Shown piece after piece: positions 25,833-34,801 of a stretch of DNA of 64,000 nucleotides. Under the pieces are notes generated by a model. The model did no database searches. It saw nothing but the letters and a program-made list of their open reading frames with translations, and had not been told where the DNA came from. This stretch comes from Mesorhizobium atlanticum (lineage in GTDB: Bacteria; Pseudomonadota; Alphaproteobacteria; Rhizobiales; Rhizobiaceae): the NCBI RefSeq assembly GCF_003289965.1, contig NZ_QMBQ01000004.1:496001-560000 (forward strand), written 5' to 3'. The position numbers were made by a program, and so were the translations under genes. How positions within the stretch are numbered: position 1 is the stretch's first letter; every line of letters begins with the position of its first letter.

Positions 25833-27659
25833 ATGTCCCCTTCGGTACTGAATGTGGAGAAACTTTCCATCGCCTATGGCGGGAAAAGAGGATGGCAATC
25901 CGCCGTCGATGGCGTGTCGCTCGTAATAGGTCAGGGCGAAGCGTTGGGGCTGGTCGGCGAATCCGGTTCGGGCAAGAGTTCGGTGGCGCTGGCCATATTG
26001 CGCTACCTGCCGGGGAATGCCCGGATCGCCGCCTCGGCGCTGGAGTTCCAGGGCCGAGAAATCGGCAGCCTCTCAGGCGAAGAGCTGCGCGGCCTGCGGG
26101 GTGATCGCATCGCAGCGGTCTACCAGCATCCGGGCGCCGCGCTCAGCCCGGCCATGACGATCGGGAGGCAGATCGGCGAGACGATCATGCGCCATCGCCC
26201 GGTGCGTCACGAGGAAGCGCGCTGGCGCTCGGCCGAATTGCTCAAACGCGTGCGGGTCGCCAATCCGGAGCGGGTGCTCGATCTCTATCCACATGAATTG
26301 TCCGGTGGCATGCAGCAGCGGGCCAATATCGCCATCGCCATCGCGCTCGACCCGGCGCTACTGGTGCTGGACGAGCCGACGACCGCGCTCGATGCCAGCG
26401 TGCAGTCGGAGGTCATCGCAATCCTCGACGACCTGCGCCGCGAGCACAAAACCAGCATTCTCCTGATCAGCCACGACATCAACCTGATCCGCCGCTCCTG
26501 CGACCGCGTCGCGGTGATGCAGTCGGGCGCCGTGGTCGAGAGCGGCGATGCCGAGGATGTGTTCGAGAACCCCTCTCATGCCTATACCAAGGCGCTGATC
26601 GCCTCGATCCCGGCGCTCAATTTCACCAAGCGGGACGGTCGCCTGGCCGAGATCGGCACGACCGTTCGCGGTCGCCCCAAGGCGATCGCGACAGCTCCCG
26701 ATCAAAGAGATTCCGACGAAAGAAACGGGCAGATCGCCGTCGCCTGCAAGGCAATCAGTCATTCCTTCGGCGAGCAAGAGGTGCTGCACAAGATCGACCT
26801 CAGCGTCGAGCAGGGCAAGACCTTCGGCCTGATCGGCGAATCCGGCTCCGGCAAATCGACGCTGGCAAGGATCGTCACCGGGCTGCAGACGCCCACTGAG
26901 GGATCGGTGGAGCTGTTCGGCAGGACGGTGGCGCCCCGCGCCGAGAGGCGGGCGCCGGGCGAGCGGCGCGACGTGCAGATGGTTTTCCAGTCGCCGGACC
27001 GAACGCTCAATCCGCGCCACCGGATCGGGCGGATCATCAGCCGGCCGCTGCGGCGGCTTGCGGGGCTTGGCCGGAGCGATGCGAAGAACCGCGTCGGCGA
27101 CCTGCTGCGCTCCGTACGGTTGGCGGACACGACCGCGGAACAGAAGCCACGCTCGCTGTCCGGCGGCCAGCGGCAAAGGGCGGCGATCGCTCGGGCCTTC
27201 GCCGGCGCGCCGAAAGTGGTGGTGCTGGACGAGCCGACCTCGGCGCTCGACGTCTCGGTGCAGGCGACGGTGCTCAACCTGCTCAACGACCTGCAGCGCG
27301 ACAGGGACACGACCTATCTGTTCATAAGCCACGACCTCAGGGTCGTGCGCTACATGGCCGACAGGATCGGCGTGCTCTACCGCGGCCGGCTGGTCGAGAC
27401 CGGCACGTCCGAACAGGTCTTTCGCGGACCCAATCACCCCTACACGAAGCTGCTTTTGGCGGCGTCTTCGGATGAGGCGCCGGCAGTGTCAGCCCAGGCG
27501 GAGACCGCGGCCGAGATCATTTCGAACAGCGGGTGCGCATTCGCCGGCCGTTGTCCGTTGGCGCAGCCTCGATGCCGGGAAGCGGAACCGCCCGCCGCCG
27601 ATGTGGGCGACGGCCATCTGATCGCCTGCCGGCGAACGGACAAGCTGCTGGCCGGCTAG
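25833..27659 (+). CDS. Fused peptide-type ABC transporter ATP-binding protein (DppD-DppF fusion)
   Basis: 608-residue protein with two complete ATPase domains. The first has Walker A GESGSGKSS at residues 42-50, LSGGMQQR and LDEPTTALD. The second has Walker A GESGSGKST at 335-343, LSGGQRQR and LDEPTSALD. The C-terminus has the oligopeptide-type Cys motif (CAFAGRCPLAQPRC) that binds an iron-sulfur cluster in some relatives. I prefer the ATG at 25833 behind GAGG over a TTG 45 bases earlier. It is divergent from the monooxygenase-importer operon and supplies its missing ATPase. Its stop shares CTAG with the convergent sugar-importer ATPase gene. Confidence 0.93.
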   Translation: MSPSVLNVEKLSIAYGGKRGWQSAVDGVSLVIGQGEALGLVGESGSGKSSVALAILRYLPGNARIAASALEFQGREIGSLSGEELRGLRGDRIAAVYQHPGAALSPAMTIGRQIGETIMRHRPVRHEEARWRSAELLKRVRVANPERVLDLYPHELSGGMQQRANIAIAIALDPALLVLDEPTTALDASVQSEVIAILDDLRREHKTSILLISHDINLIRRSCDRVAVMQSGAVVESGDAEDVFENPSHAYTKALIASIPALNFTKRDGRLAEIGTTVRGRPKAIATAPDQRDSDERNGQIAVACKAISHSFGEQEVLHKIDLSVEQGKTFGLIGESGSGKSTLARIVTGLQTPTEGSVELFGRTVAPRAERRAPGERRDVQMVFQSPDRTLNPRHRIGRIISRPLRRLAGLGRSDAKNRVGDLLRSVRLADTTAEQKPRSLSGGQRQRAAIARAFAGAPKVVVLDEPTSALDVSVQATVLNLLNDLQRDRDTTYLFISHDLRVVRYMADRIGVLYRGRLVETGTSEQVFRGPNHPYTKLLLAASSDEAPAVSAQAETAAEIISNSGCAFAGRCPLAQPRCREAEPPAADVGDGHLIACRRTDKLLAG

Positions 27660-28723
27660 CCGATCCGATTTCCACTTTTCGGATCGAACAGATGCAGCGC
27701 CGCTGGATCGGCGGCCAGGCGGATCGTGTCGCCCGGCCTCACATCGCTGCGACCCATGACGAAGACGCAGATCTGCTGATTGGCCAGCCTGACATAGAAC
27801 TGCGTCGAGAGACCCAGCGGCTCGACCACTTCGACCTCGGCTTTCAGCGCGCCATCGTCGACCAGCTTGATATGCTCAGGCCGTAGCCCGATGGTGAGCG
27901 CATCGCCGTCCTTGAGCGGCAGGCCATCGGGCAATCGCAGCTTCTGGCCGTCGGCGAGCACGGCATCGACCTTGCCGCCCTTGGCGACTTTTGCCGGCAA
28001 GAAATTCATGCCGGGCGAGCCGATGAAGCCGGCGACGAATGTGTTGGCCGGACGGTCGTAAAGCTCGAGCGGACGGCCGACCTGCTGGACATAGCCGTCA
28101 TGCATGACGACGATGCGGTCGGCCATGGTCATGGCTTCCACTTGGTCATGCGTGACATAGACCGAAGTGGTCTTGAGCTGCTGATGCAGCGCCTTGATCT
28201 CGGCACGCATATGGACGCGCAGCTTGGCGTCGAGGTTCGACAGCGGCTCATCGAACAGGAACACCTTTGGGTCGCGCACGATGGCGCGGCCCATGGCGAC
28301 GCGCTGGCGCTGGCCGCCGGACAGTTGGCGCGGCAGGCGGCCGAGATAGGAGTCGAGCCCGAGCCGCTTGGCGGCGGCGCCCACCCTGTCGTCGATCGTC
28401 GTCTTCTCGGCCTTCTTCAGCATCAGGCTGAAGCCCATGTTGGAGGAGACGTCCATATGCGGATAGAGCGCGTAGGACTGGAACACCATGGCGATGTCGC
28501 GGTCCTTCGGCGCGACATCGTTGACCAGGCGCTCGCCGATATGGATCTCGCCGCCGGTGACCTCTTCGAGACCCGCGATCATGCGCAGCAGCGTGGACTT
28601 GCCGCAGCCGGACGGGCCAACCAGGACGACGAACTCGCCATCGGCGATCTCGAGATCGACGCCATGCAGGATGCGCAGCGCGCCATAGTCCTTCTCGACG
28701 TTTTGCAGCGTGACGGAAGCCAT
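27656..28723 (-). CDS. CUT1-type sugar ABC transporter ATP-binding protein (MalK/UgpC family)
   Basis: 355-residue ATPase that energises the importer encoded upstream. Walker A GPSGCGKST at residues 36-44, signature LSGGQRQR, Walker B LFDEPLSNLDAKLR and an H-loop in YVTHDQVEAM. The C-terminal ~110 residues form the MalK-type regulatory TOBE/OB domain (GLRPEHIKLVDDG). Three bases separate it from the MalG-type permease gene. Its stop overlaps, in the opposite direction, the stop of the peptide-importer ATPase. In many CUT1 systems one such ATPase serves several importers, and this window has a second one at 48266-49363. Confidence 0.93.
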   Translation of the reverse strand: MASVTLQNVEKDYGALRILHGVDLEIADGEFVVLVGPSGCGKSTLLRMIAGLEEVTGGEIHIGERLVNDVAPKDRDIAMVFQSYALYPHMDVSSNMGFSLMLKKAEKTTIDDRVGAAAKRLGLDSYLGRLPRQLSGGQRQRVAMGRAIVRDPKVFLFDEPLSNLDAKLRVHMRAEIKALHQQLKTTSVYVTHDQVEAMTMADRIVVMHDGYVQQVGRPLELYDRPANTFVAGFIGSPGMNFLPAKVAKGGKVDAVLADGQKLRLPDGLPLKDGDALTIGLRPEHIKLVDDGALKAEVEVVEPLGLSTQFYVRLANQQICVFVMGRSDVRPGDTIRLAADPAALHLFDPKSGNRIG

Positions 28724-28726
28724 CTT

Positions 28727-29575
28727 TTATCCTTTGACCGCGCCGGCGGTGAGGCCGGTGACGAGATAGCGTTGCAGGAAGGCGAAGAAGACGCAGACCG
28801 GGATCAGCGCCAGGATGGAGGCCGCCATCATCTGCCCCCAGTCGACGGCGAACTTGCCGATGAAGGTGAGCAGGCCGACGGCGAAGGTCTTCTGCTCGTC
28901 GCTGGAGATCAGCATCAGCGCGAACAGCAACTCGCTCCAAGCGGCGGTGAAGACGAAGCCGAGTGTCGCCCCCATGCCGGGCAAGGTCAGCGGCACGATC
29001 ACGCGGCGCATGGCCTGCGCGCGGGTGCAGCCGTCGATCATCGCCGCCTCCTCCAGGTCCTTCGGGATGCCGTCGAAGAAGGACTGCATGAGGAACGTGG
29101 CGAAGGCGGTGTTGAAGGCGGTGTAGATGATAATCAGGCCGATAAGGCTGTTGGTGAGGCCCAGATCACCCATGATGCGGTAAATGGGCGGGATGACCAT
29201 GACCAGCGGAAAGGTCTGGGTCAGCAGCAGCAGGATCGCCAGCGTCGCCTTGCCTCGAAAAGTGAAGCGCGACATGGCGTAGCCGGCGAGCGTGGCGATG
29301 ACGGTGACAAGCGCGGCCGTCGACACCGAGACGATGACGCTGTTCAGGAAATAGCGCGGGAAGTCGGACGCCTCGAGCACGGTGGCGAAGTTCTTGAGCG
29401 TGGTTTCAGACGGCCAGAAGGTGATGCCTTCTGAATAGAGCAGACGCTCGGGCGTCACCGAGATCTTCAGCGTCCAGAAGATCGGGAACAGCGCGAAGAT
29501 CACGTAAGCCGCGATTGCAGCATAGAGACCGAGGCCGCCGAAAATGCGCGAGGAGGTGGAGCGACCGGCGATCAT
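28727..29575 (-). CDS. CUT1-type sugar ABC transporter permease, MalG type
   Basis: 282-residue inner-membrane permease with six predicted helices. The ATPase-coupling EAA loop reads EEAAMIDGCTRAQAMRRVIVPLTLPG, a very typical MalG-type sequence. The start ATG shares one base with the stop of the MalF-type gene (TGATG), so the pair is translationally coupled. Substrate unknown; the operon also carries a PLP-dependent lyase and a GntR regulator. Confidence 0.92.
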   Translation of the reverse strand: MIAGRSTSSRIFGGLGLYAAIAAYVIFALFPIFWTLKISVTPERLLYSEGITFWPSETTLKNFATVLEASDFPRYFLNSVIVSVSTAALVTVIATLAGYAMSRFTFRGKATLAILLLLTQTFPLVMVIPPIYRIMGDLGLTNSLIGLIIIYTAFNTAFATFLMQSFFDGIPKDLEEAAMIDGCTRAQAMRRVIVPLTLPGMGATLGFVFTAAWSELLFALMLISSDEQKTFAVGLLTFIGKFAVDWGQMMAASILALIPVCVFFAFLQRYLVTGLTAGAVKG

Positions 29576-30498
29576 CAGACGTGCCTCACCAGCGTGCGGC
29601 GGATGGCGATCAGGCCGATGGCATAGGCGATGAGCAGCACCAGAAGCAGCACCGCCACGGCAGAGGCATAGCCTTTGTCCAGCGATTTGAAGGCGCTGAC
29701 ATAGATGTAGACCGGCACAGTGCTGGTCGAGCCGGCAGGCCCGCCTTCGGTCATGACGAAGATCAGGTCGGCGAAGGTGGCGATCCAGATGGTGCGCAGC
29801 ATGACGGTAATCACGATGGTGGGCGCCAGGAAGGGCAACGTCACCTTGGTGAAGCGCTGCCATGGCGATGCGCCGTCGATGGCCGCCGCCTCATGCAGTT
29901 CGGACGGGATCGACTTGAGCGCCGCCAAGAGGGTAATGGCGAAGAAAGGGATGCCGAACCAGATGTTGGCGACGATCGGCCCCCACATGGCGGTGGCGGG
30001 ATCGGAAAGCACATTGGTCGGCTCGGCCTTCAAGCCGAGCGCGAAGAGCCAGTGCGGCAGCGGCCCAATGATCGGGTTGAACAGCCAGGCCCAGGTGAGG
30101 CCCGACAGAAAGGACGGCACCGCCCAGGGCAGGAAGACCACCGCCTGCACGACCTTGCGGCCATAGAAGGGCTTGTCGAGCAGCAGCGCCAGACCGAGCC
30201 CCAAGAAGAACTGGAAGAACAGGCTGGCGACGGTCCACCACAGCGTGTTGATCAGCGCCTGTCCGAGCACCTGGTCGGAGAGCATCGCCTGGTACTGAGC
30301 AAGGCCGACATATTGCGACTTGAAGGCCGAGAATTTGCGGAAGGAATAGCTGATGCCGATGATCAGCGGCACCAGAAGCACCAGGACCAAGAGCACGATA
30401 GCCGGCGAAAGGTAGAGCCATGGCTCGATCGCGGCCTTGCTCAGCCGCCGTTTGCGCGGCAGCGCGGCGGATCGGATTTCGGACACTGCGTAGGTCAT
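29575..30498 (-). CDS. CUT1-type sugar ABC transporter permease, MalF type
   Basis: 307-residue inner-membrane permease with about six helices. It opens with a first helix in PWLYLSPAIVLLVLVLLVPL and carries the EAA coupling loop HEAAAIDGASPWQRFTKVTLPFLAP. It pairs with the MalG-type protein encoded immediately after it. A mosaic repeat of about 170 bases separates it from the binding-protein gene upstream in the same operon, which could lower its expression relative to the receptor. Confidence 0.92.
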   Translation of the reverse strand: MTYAVSEIRSAALPRKRRLSKAAIEPWLYLSPAIVLLVLVLLVPLIIGISYSFRKFSAFKSQYVGLAQYQAMLSDQVLGQALINTLWWTVASLFFQFFLGLGLALLLDKPFYGRKVVQAVVFLPWAVPSFLSGLTWAWLFNPIIGPLPHWLFALGLKAEPTNVLSDPATAMWGPIVANIWFGIPFFAITLLAALKSIPSELHEAAAIDGASPWQRFTKVTLPFLAPTIVITVMLRTIWIATFADLIFVMTEGGPAGSTSTVPVYIYVSAFKSLDKGYASAVAVLLLVLLIAYAIGLIAIRRTLVRHV

Positions 30499-30549
30499 AA
30501 GTTCTTGGCTCTACGGGTGATGGGTGGATGCTGGCGTATGCGACAGCGT

Positions 30550-30718
30550 CCTTCTCCCCGCTCTACGAGGAGAAGATGCCGGTTCACCCTCCGTGGCAGC
30601 AGCGCAGCTGCGGCGAAGGAGGGCAGGCAGATGAGGGGCGGCGCTAGCTTTTCAGAACTTAGTACTGCCCCTCATCCGTCACTTCGTGACACCTTCTCCC
30701 CGTAGAACGGGAGAAGGA
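30550..30718. repeat. RIME-like rhizobial intergenic mosaic element between binding-protein and permease genes
   Basis: Palindromic mosaic repeat filling most of the 227-base gap. One end has a hairpin CTTCTCC/GGAGAAG (30551-30575). The other has a longer one, CCTTCTCCC/GGGAGAAGG (30692-30717). Between them an inverted pair GATGAGGGGC (30630-30639) and GCCCCTCATC (30667-30676) closes a large loop. The words CCCTCATCCG and CCTTCTCCCCG are those I know from RIME-type elements of rhizobia, recognised from memory. It lies inside an operon, so it will be transcribed as structured RNA. Confidence 0.75.
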
Positions 30719-30725
30719 AAGAAGG

Positions 30726-32003
30726 TCACTTCTTGTTTTTGGCCAGCCAGTCCTTCTGTTCCTTGGTGAGGAACGCGGCCCATTCGTCCGCCACCTGCTT
30801 GGCCGGCTTCTGGCCGAGCAGCACTTCCTGGAAGTTCTTGATGGCCACCTGGTCGACGAAGTTGCCGAGGTTTTCCAGATGCGTCGGCGGCGTCACCATT
30901 TCATATTTCGAGCTGTCGCTGAGCTCGGTGAACCAGCCCTTGAACTGCTCGGTCTTGAAATGCGCGTCCTGGTCGGCGCCGTTGTGGATCGGGATGACGC
31001 CGACTTCTTTCGCCCATTCCAGATTGTCCTTAGGCGACAAAAGCGTGGCCATCAGCTTCCAGGTCTCGTCCTTGTGCTGCGAGTTGGCGAACATCGCCCA
31101 GCCGGCATAGCCCAGCGTCGGATAGGATTTGCCGCTTGGGCCCACCGGAAGCGGCGCCACCGCGAAGTCGTCGGCGCTCATCTTGTCGGCGATGCCGAGC
31201 AGCGCGTCGGGATCCTGGTTGAGCATGGCGCAAGTGCCGGAATAGAAACCGGTGACCGTTTCGTTGAAGCCCCAGCTCACGGCGTCCTTCGGCGCCAGGC
31301 CGTTCTTGTACATGTCGGCGAGCATCTGCAGGCCTCTCACCGAGCCTTCATCGTTGATGGTCGAGGTGCCGTCGTCGGTGAAATAGCCGCCCTTGCCGTC
31401 GGCGATGTTCATGAACATGTGCATGCCGTTGAAGGCGCCGGGACCGCCGCGCAGGCAGTAGCCATATTTGCCGGGGATGGCCGAGATCTTCTTGGAGAAG
31501 TCGACGAACTCGTCCAGCGTTGCCGGCGGACGGTCGAGGCCGGCTTCCTTGAACAGCTTCTTGTTCCAGAACAGCGCGTTCACATAGTAGCCATAGGGGA
31601 TCATGAACTGGGTGTTGTTGACGGTCGAACCGAACTGCTTGGCGCGGTCGCCGAGCGTCTTGGCGTCGTCCCACTTGGCCATGTAGGGGCCGAGGTCCTC
31701 GAGCTGGCCGTTATTGGCGTAGAGACCCATCCAGCGTTCCGGCATCTCGACCACGTCTGGCGTGTCGCCGGCCTGCACCATGGTGAGGAACTTTTCGAAG
31801 GCCTGGCCCCAGGGCAGCGAGACCACCTCCACCTTGATCCCCGGATTGGCGCTCTCGAATTCGGCGATCTGCTTCTTCAGGAATTCGGTGCGCGGCGGGC
31901 TGGTGATCACCTCGACCAGCTTGATGGTGGTGTCGGCCAGCGCGCCGCTGGCGGAGATCGCCAGGCCGGCGACGGCGGCAAGCATGAAGGTCAGTCTTTT
32001 CAT
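30726..32003 (-). CDS. CUT1-type sugar ABC transporter substrate-binding protein
   Basis: 425-residue periplasmic receptor of the SBP_bac_1 class. Signal peptide with cleavage predicted after ALA at residue 23. Mature segments TEFLKKQIAEFESANPGIKVEVVSLPWGQ-type and GDTPDVVEMPERWMGLYANN are typical of sugar-binding proteins with aromatic clefts. The ATG at 32003 is preceded by GGGAG at good spacing and starts directly at the signal peptide. It lies 27 bases after the PLP enzyme gene, so importer, lyase and GntR regulator form one operon. The ligand may be a sugar or sugar derivative; sequence does not say. Confidence 0.9.
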   Translation of the reverse strand: MKRLTFMLAAVAGLAISASGALADTTIKLVEVITSPPRTEFLKKQIAEFESANPGIKVEVVSLPWGQAFEKFLTMVQAGDTPDVVEMPERWMGLYANNGQLEDLGPYMAKWDDAKTLGDRAKQFGSTVNNTQFMIPYGYYVNALFWNKKLFKEAGLDRPPATLDEFVDFSKKISAIPGKYGYCLRGGPGAFNGMHMFMNIADGKGGYFTDDGTSTINDEGSVRGLQMLADMYKNGLAPKDAVSWGFNETVTGFYSGTCAMLNQDPDALLGIADKMSADDFAVAPLPVGPSGKSYPTLGYAGWAMFANSQHKDETWKLMATLLSPKDNLEWAKEVGVIPIHNGADQDAHFKTEQFKGWFTELSDSSKYEMVTPPTHLENLGNFVDQVAIKNFQEVLLGQKPAKQVADEWAAFLTKEQKDWLAKNKK

Positions 32004-32030
32004 GTTCAGGACTCCCATTTTGAACACTCG

Positions 32031-33233
32031 TTATTTTTTTGACTTGTCAAAGGCCTGGGCGATGTCGGCCCAGAGGTCCTCGACATTTTCCAATCCGACA
32101 TTGAAGCGGATGGTTCGGGGGCTGACGCCGAAGCGCGCCATCGAATTGATGCCCGGCGTCTGCTCGAGCGAGGCCTTCGCCGGCACGACCAGGCTTTCAT
32201 GTCCGCCCCAGCTGACGCCGATGCGGAAGAGCTTCAGCGCATCGACGAAGGCCGGGATGTCGACATCCTCCGTGACCTCGAAGGAGAACAGCCCGGCATA
32301 GCCGGCTAAGGTCTTCTTGCCGGGATGGTTGGAATAGGCGGGATGGTTGACCCGCTCGACCTTGCCATGCGCCTTCAGCCGCTCGGCGAGGATGAGCCCG
32401 CTCTTCATGTGATGCGGCAGGCGCAGCGGCAGCGTGCGCAGGCCGCGAAGCAGCAGCCAGCCTTCGAAGGGCGACAGCTTGCCGCCGAGCTGGGAATAGG
32501 TCTGCTCGTTGATGTGCTTGATGTTGGCGGCCGAGCCCGCCACCACGCCGGCGACGGTGTCGCTGTGGCCGCTGAGATATTTCGAGGCCGAATGCAGCAC
32601 CAGGTCGACGCCATGCGTGATCGGCTTCTGGAAGACAGGGCTGGCCCAGGAATTGTCGATGGTGGTGACGATGCCCTGTTCCTTCGCCAGCCGGGCAAGA
32701 TGCCCGATATCCTGCAGCTCGAACATCATCGAGGTCGGGCTCTCGAGGTAGAGCAGCTTGGCGCCGGGAAGTGCCGCGGCGACCGCGTCCGGGTCGGAGC
32801 CGTCGACATAGTCGACCTTGATGTTCAAGCGCGGGAACAGCCGCTCGAACAACCGGTAGGCATCGCCATAGCAGTTGCGCACGGCGACCATGCGCTCGCC
32901 GGCGCCGACGAAGGCGAGCACGGTCGCGCTGATCGCCGCCATGCCGCTGGAGAAGCCGCGCGCGGCTTCGGCGCCTTCGAGCGCCGCCACGCGCGCCTCG
33001 AACTCCATCACCGTGGGATTGTCGCCGCGCGAATAGATCGGCTGCTTCCTTCTGCCGGCAAAGGTGTCGGCCATGTCGGCGTAATTGGCGAAGGTGAAGA
33101 GCGAAGTCTGGTAGATCGGCGGCACCACCGCGCCGCCGGGAAACGGATCGTCATGCGCCAGCAGCGTCGCCGCCTCGCCGAGATAGTCGCCGGCCAGGGA
33201 GGCCGGATCAAAAGTGTTGGGCTGCTCGTTCAT
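32031..33233 (-). CDS. PLP-dependent trans-sulfuration-type enzyme (cystathionine gamma-synthase/lyase family)
   Basis: 400-residue Cys/Met-metabolism PLP enzyme. The Schiff-base lysine is Lys218 in LHSASKYLSGHSD, the cofactor-binding Asp is Asp193 in TTIDNSWASP, and the phosphate-binding YSRGDNPT lies at 67-74. Family reactions are gamma or beta elimination and replacement on sulfur amino acids. Its start overlaps the GntR regulator stop by 4 bases, and a CUT1 importer follows. This is an odd partner for a sugar-type importer, so either the transported compound carries an amino acid part or the enzyme has a divergent substrate. Confidence 0.87.
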   Translation of the reverse strand: MNEQPNTFDPASLAGDYLGEAATLLAHDDPFPGGAVVPPIYQTSLFTFANYADMADTFAGRRKQPIYSRGDNPTVMEFEARVAALEGAEAARGFSSGMAAISATVLAFVGAGERMVAVRNCYGDAYRLFERLFPRLNIKVDYVDGSDPDAVAAALPGAKLLYLESPTSMMFELQDIGHLARLAKEQGIVTTIDNSWASPVFQKPITHGVDLVLHSASKYLSGHSDTVAGVVAGSAANIKHINEQTYSQLGGKLSPFEGWLLLRGLRTLPLRLPHHMKSGLILAERLKAHGKVERVNHPAYSNHPGKKTLAGYAGLFSFEVTEDVDIPAFVDALKLFRIGVSWGGHESLVVPAKASLEQTPGINSMARFGVSPRTIRFNVGLENVEDLWADIAQAFDKSKK

Positions 33234-33961
33234 CTGCGGTCCGAAAGCTTGAGGTTGGCGGCGCCGCGCTTCAGATCGTCCTCGACGGTGGCGATAAGCT
33301 TCAGCGCCTCGGCGCGGGCGCCTTCGGGGTCATGCGCGGCGATGCAATTGAAGATGGTGCGGTGATAAGGAAAGCTGGCATGGCCGAAATCGCGCACGCC
33401 GAGCGGATGTTCCCAGAAGCGGTGGAACATCTCGTACATGGCGGCGATGATCTGCTCGAAGAGCGGGTTGCCGGAGGCGCGGAAGACCGCCTGGTGGAAT
33501 TCCCAATCCTCCTCCGAGGACATGCCGTCGCGAGTCTGGAAGGCCTCCTCCATGAGGTCGAGCTTGCGCTCGATCTCGGCGAGCTCGGCCTTGCCGGCAC
33601 GAATGGCGCAAAGCGCGGCCGCCTCCGCCTCCAGCGCGCGGCGGATCTCCAGCGTCGCCATCAGGCCGGCGAAATCATTGCCGCCGGCCAGCGTCAGCGG
33701 CATGTGCAGCATATCGGGCGAGACCGCGGCCTTGAGATAGGTGCCAGAGCCCTGGCGCCGTTCGACGAGGCCCAATCCCTCCCAGCGGGTGAGGGCCTCG
33801 CGCACCGTGTTGCGGCTCACCTTGAGGCGTTCGGCGAGGATGCGCTCGGTCGGCAGTTTTTCGCCCGGGCCCAGAGCCTCCTGCCGCACGAACCCCGCCA
33901 ACGCCTTCAGCACCGCGTCATCGCGGGCCGTCGTCTGGATCGGGGGCAAAAGATCGGTCAA
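33230..33961 (-). CDS. GntR-family regulator, FadR subfamily
   Basis: 243-residue regulator. The N-terminal winged helix-turn-helix spans about residues 15-75 (KLPTERILAERLKVSRNTVREALTRWEGLGL), followed by an all-helical FCD ligand domain (about 90-225) with metal-type residues in EFHQAVFRASGN and HRTIFNCIAAHD. It overlaps the PLP enzyme gene by 4 bases and leads the operon. A perfect match to the subfamily operator consensus lies 26 bases upstream of its start, suggesting autoregulation and control of lyase plus importer. Confidence 0.9.
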   Translation of the reverse strand: MTDLLPPIQTTARDDAVLKALAGFVRQEALGPGEKLPTERILAERLKVSRNTVREALTRWEGLGLVERRQGSGTYLKAAVSPDMLHMPLTLAGGNDFAGLMATLEIRRALEAEAAALCAIRAGKAELAEIERKLDLMEEAFQTRDGMSSEEDWEFHQAVFRASGNPLFEQIIAAMYEMFHRFWEHPLGVRDFGHASFPYHRTIFNCIAAHDPEGARAEALKLIATVEDDLKRGAANLKLSDRR

Positions 33962-33986
33962 TCCGGCTGCGCCTAAAGTGGTTCAA

Positions 33987-33997
33987 TGGTCCAACCA
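33987..33997. promoter_or_regulatory. Operator matching the FadR-subfamily GntR consensus
   Basis: The 11-base palindrome TGGTCCAACCA fits TNGTNNNACNA, the consensus known for FadR-subfamily regulators, with no mismatch. It lies 26-36 bases upstream of the regulator's start codon, where a bound protein would block the operon promoter. Confidence 0.7.
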
Positions 33998-34081
33998 ATT
34001 TGTGCATAAGCGGAATGACGAGTCAACAGTCGAAATGGGCAGCGGCCGAATGGCGAGATATCCGCCATCCGACCGGTCGGT

Positions 34082-34789
34082 TCAGGCGCGGACGCGCTTT
34101 GGCTCGGCAGCCCTGCGCTCCTGGCGCCAGCGCGCGAACATCTCCTCGCGAACCCGCCTCGAACCCGAAAGCCGCTCCTTGGCCTCCGCCAGGACAGAAG
34201 GCGAAGCCTCGGCCGGCGTGCCGGAGCGGAAGGGCGGCGCCGGCGCATATTCGAGCGAGAGCTGGACGATCTCAGCTTCCGCTTGGCCGAGCAGTCTTGC
34301 GACCAGCGCCAAGCCGAAATCGATGCCCGATGTGACGCCACCGGCGGTGATCAGCTTGCCGTCCTCGACGATCCGCGCATCGACAGGGATTGCGCCGAAC
34401 TCTTCAAGGAAATCATGGGCATACCAGTGCGTGGTGGCCCGCTTGCCCTTGAGCAGTCCGGCAGCGCCAAGCACCAGAGCGCCGCTGCACACCGAGGTGA
34501 TGTAGCGCGCCTGCGCGGAGCGCTCCCAGACGAAATCGAGAACTGCCTTGTCCTCCAGCAGCGCGTTGACGCCGCCACCGCCCGGAATGCACAGCACGTC
34601 GAGCGGCGGGCAGTCGTCGAAGGTCGCCGTCGGTGTCAGGGAGAGGCGCGTCGACGACATCACCGGATCGCGATCCTTCCAGATCAGTTCCACCTCCGCA
34701 CCCTTGACGGTCGCCATAACCTCATAAGGCCCGGTGAGGTCGAGCTGCTGAACGTTGGGAAATACGAGAATGCCGAAACGAAGGCTCAT
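34082..34789 (-). CDS. DJ-1/PfpI-family protein, isonitrile hydratase-like
   Basis: 235-residue protein of the DJ-1/PfpI fold. The nucleophile elbow Cys is Cys101 in ITSVCSGALVLGAAG, and Asp17 in QQLDLTGPYEV lies in the partner position. Both positions correspond, from memory, to catalytic residues of Pseudomonas isonitrile hydratase, although the residue after the Cys is Ser where I recall Thr. It may hydrate isonitriles or be a related small-molecule hydratase. Start at 34789 (MSLRFGILVFPNVQ) fits the family N-terminus. It is divergent from a GlxA-type regulator with its own DJ-1 domain. Confidence 0.82.
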   Translation of the reverse strand: MSLRFGILVFPNVQQLDLTGPYEVMATVKGAEVELIWKDRDPVMSSTRLSLTPTATFDDCPPLDVLCIPGGGGVNALLEDKAVLDFVWERSAQARYITSVCSGALVLGAAGLLKGKRATTHWYAHDFLEEFGAIPVDARIVEDGKLITAGGVTSGIDFGLALVARLLGQAEAEIVQLSLEYAPAPPFRSGTPAEASPSVLAEAKERLSGSRRVREEMFARWRQERRAAEPKRVRA

Positions 34790-34801
34790 GGAAATCTCCA
34801 C

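Noticed and set aside
28100..29434. 444-codon open frame on the plus strand
   Set aside because: It is the shadow of the CUT1 ATPase and MalG-type genes; the composition is His, Gln, Asp and Gly-rich without motifs.
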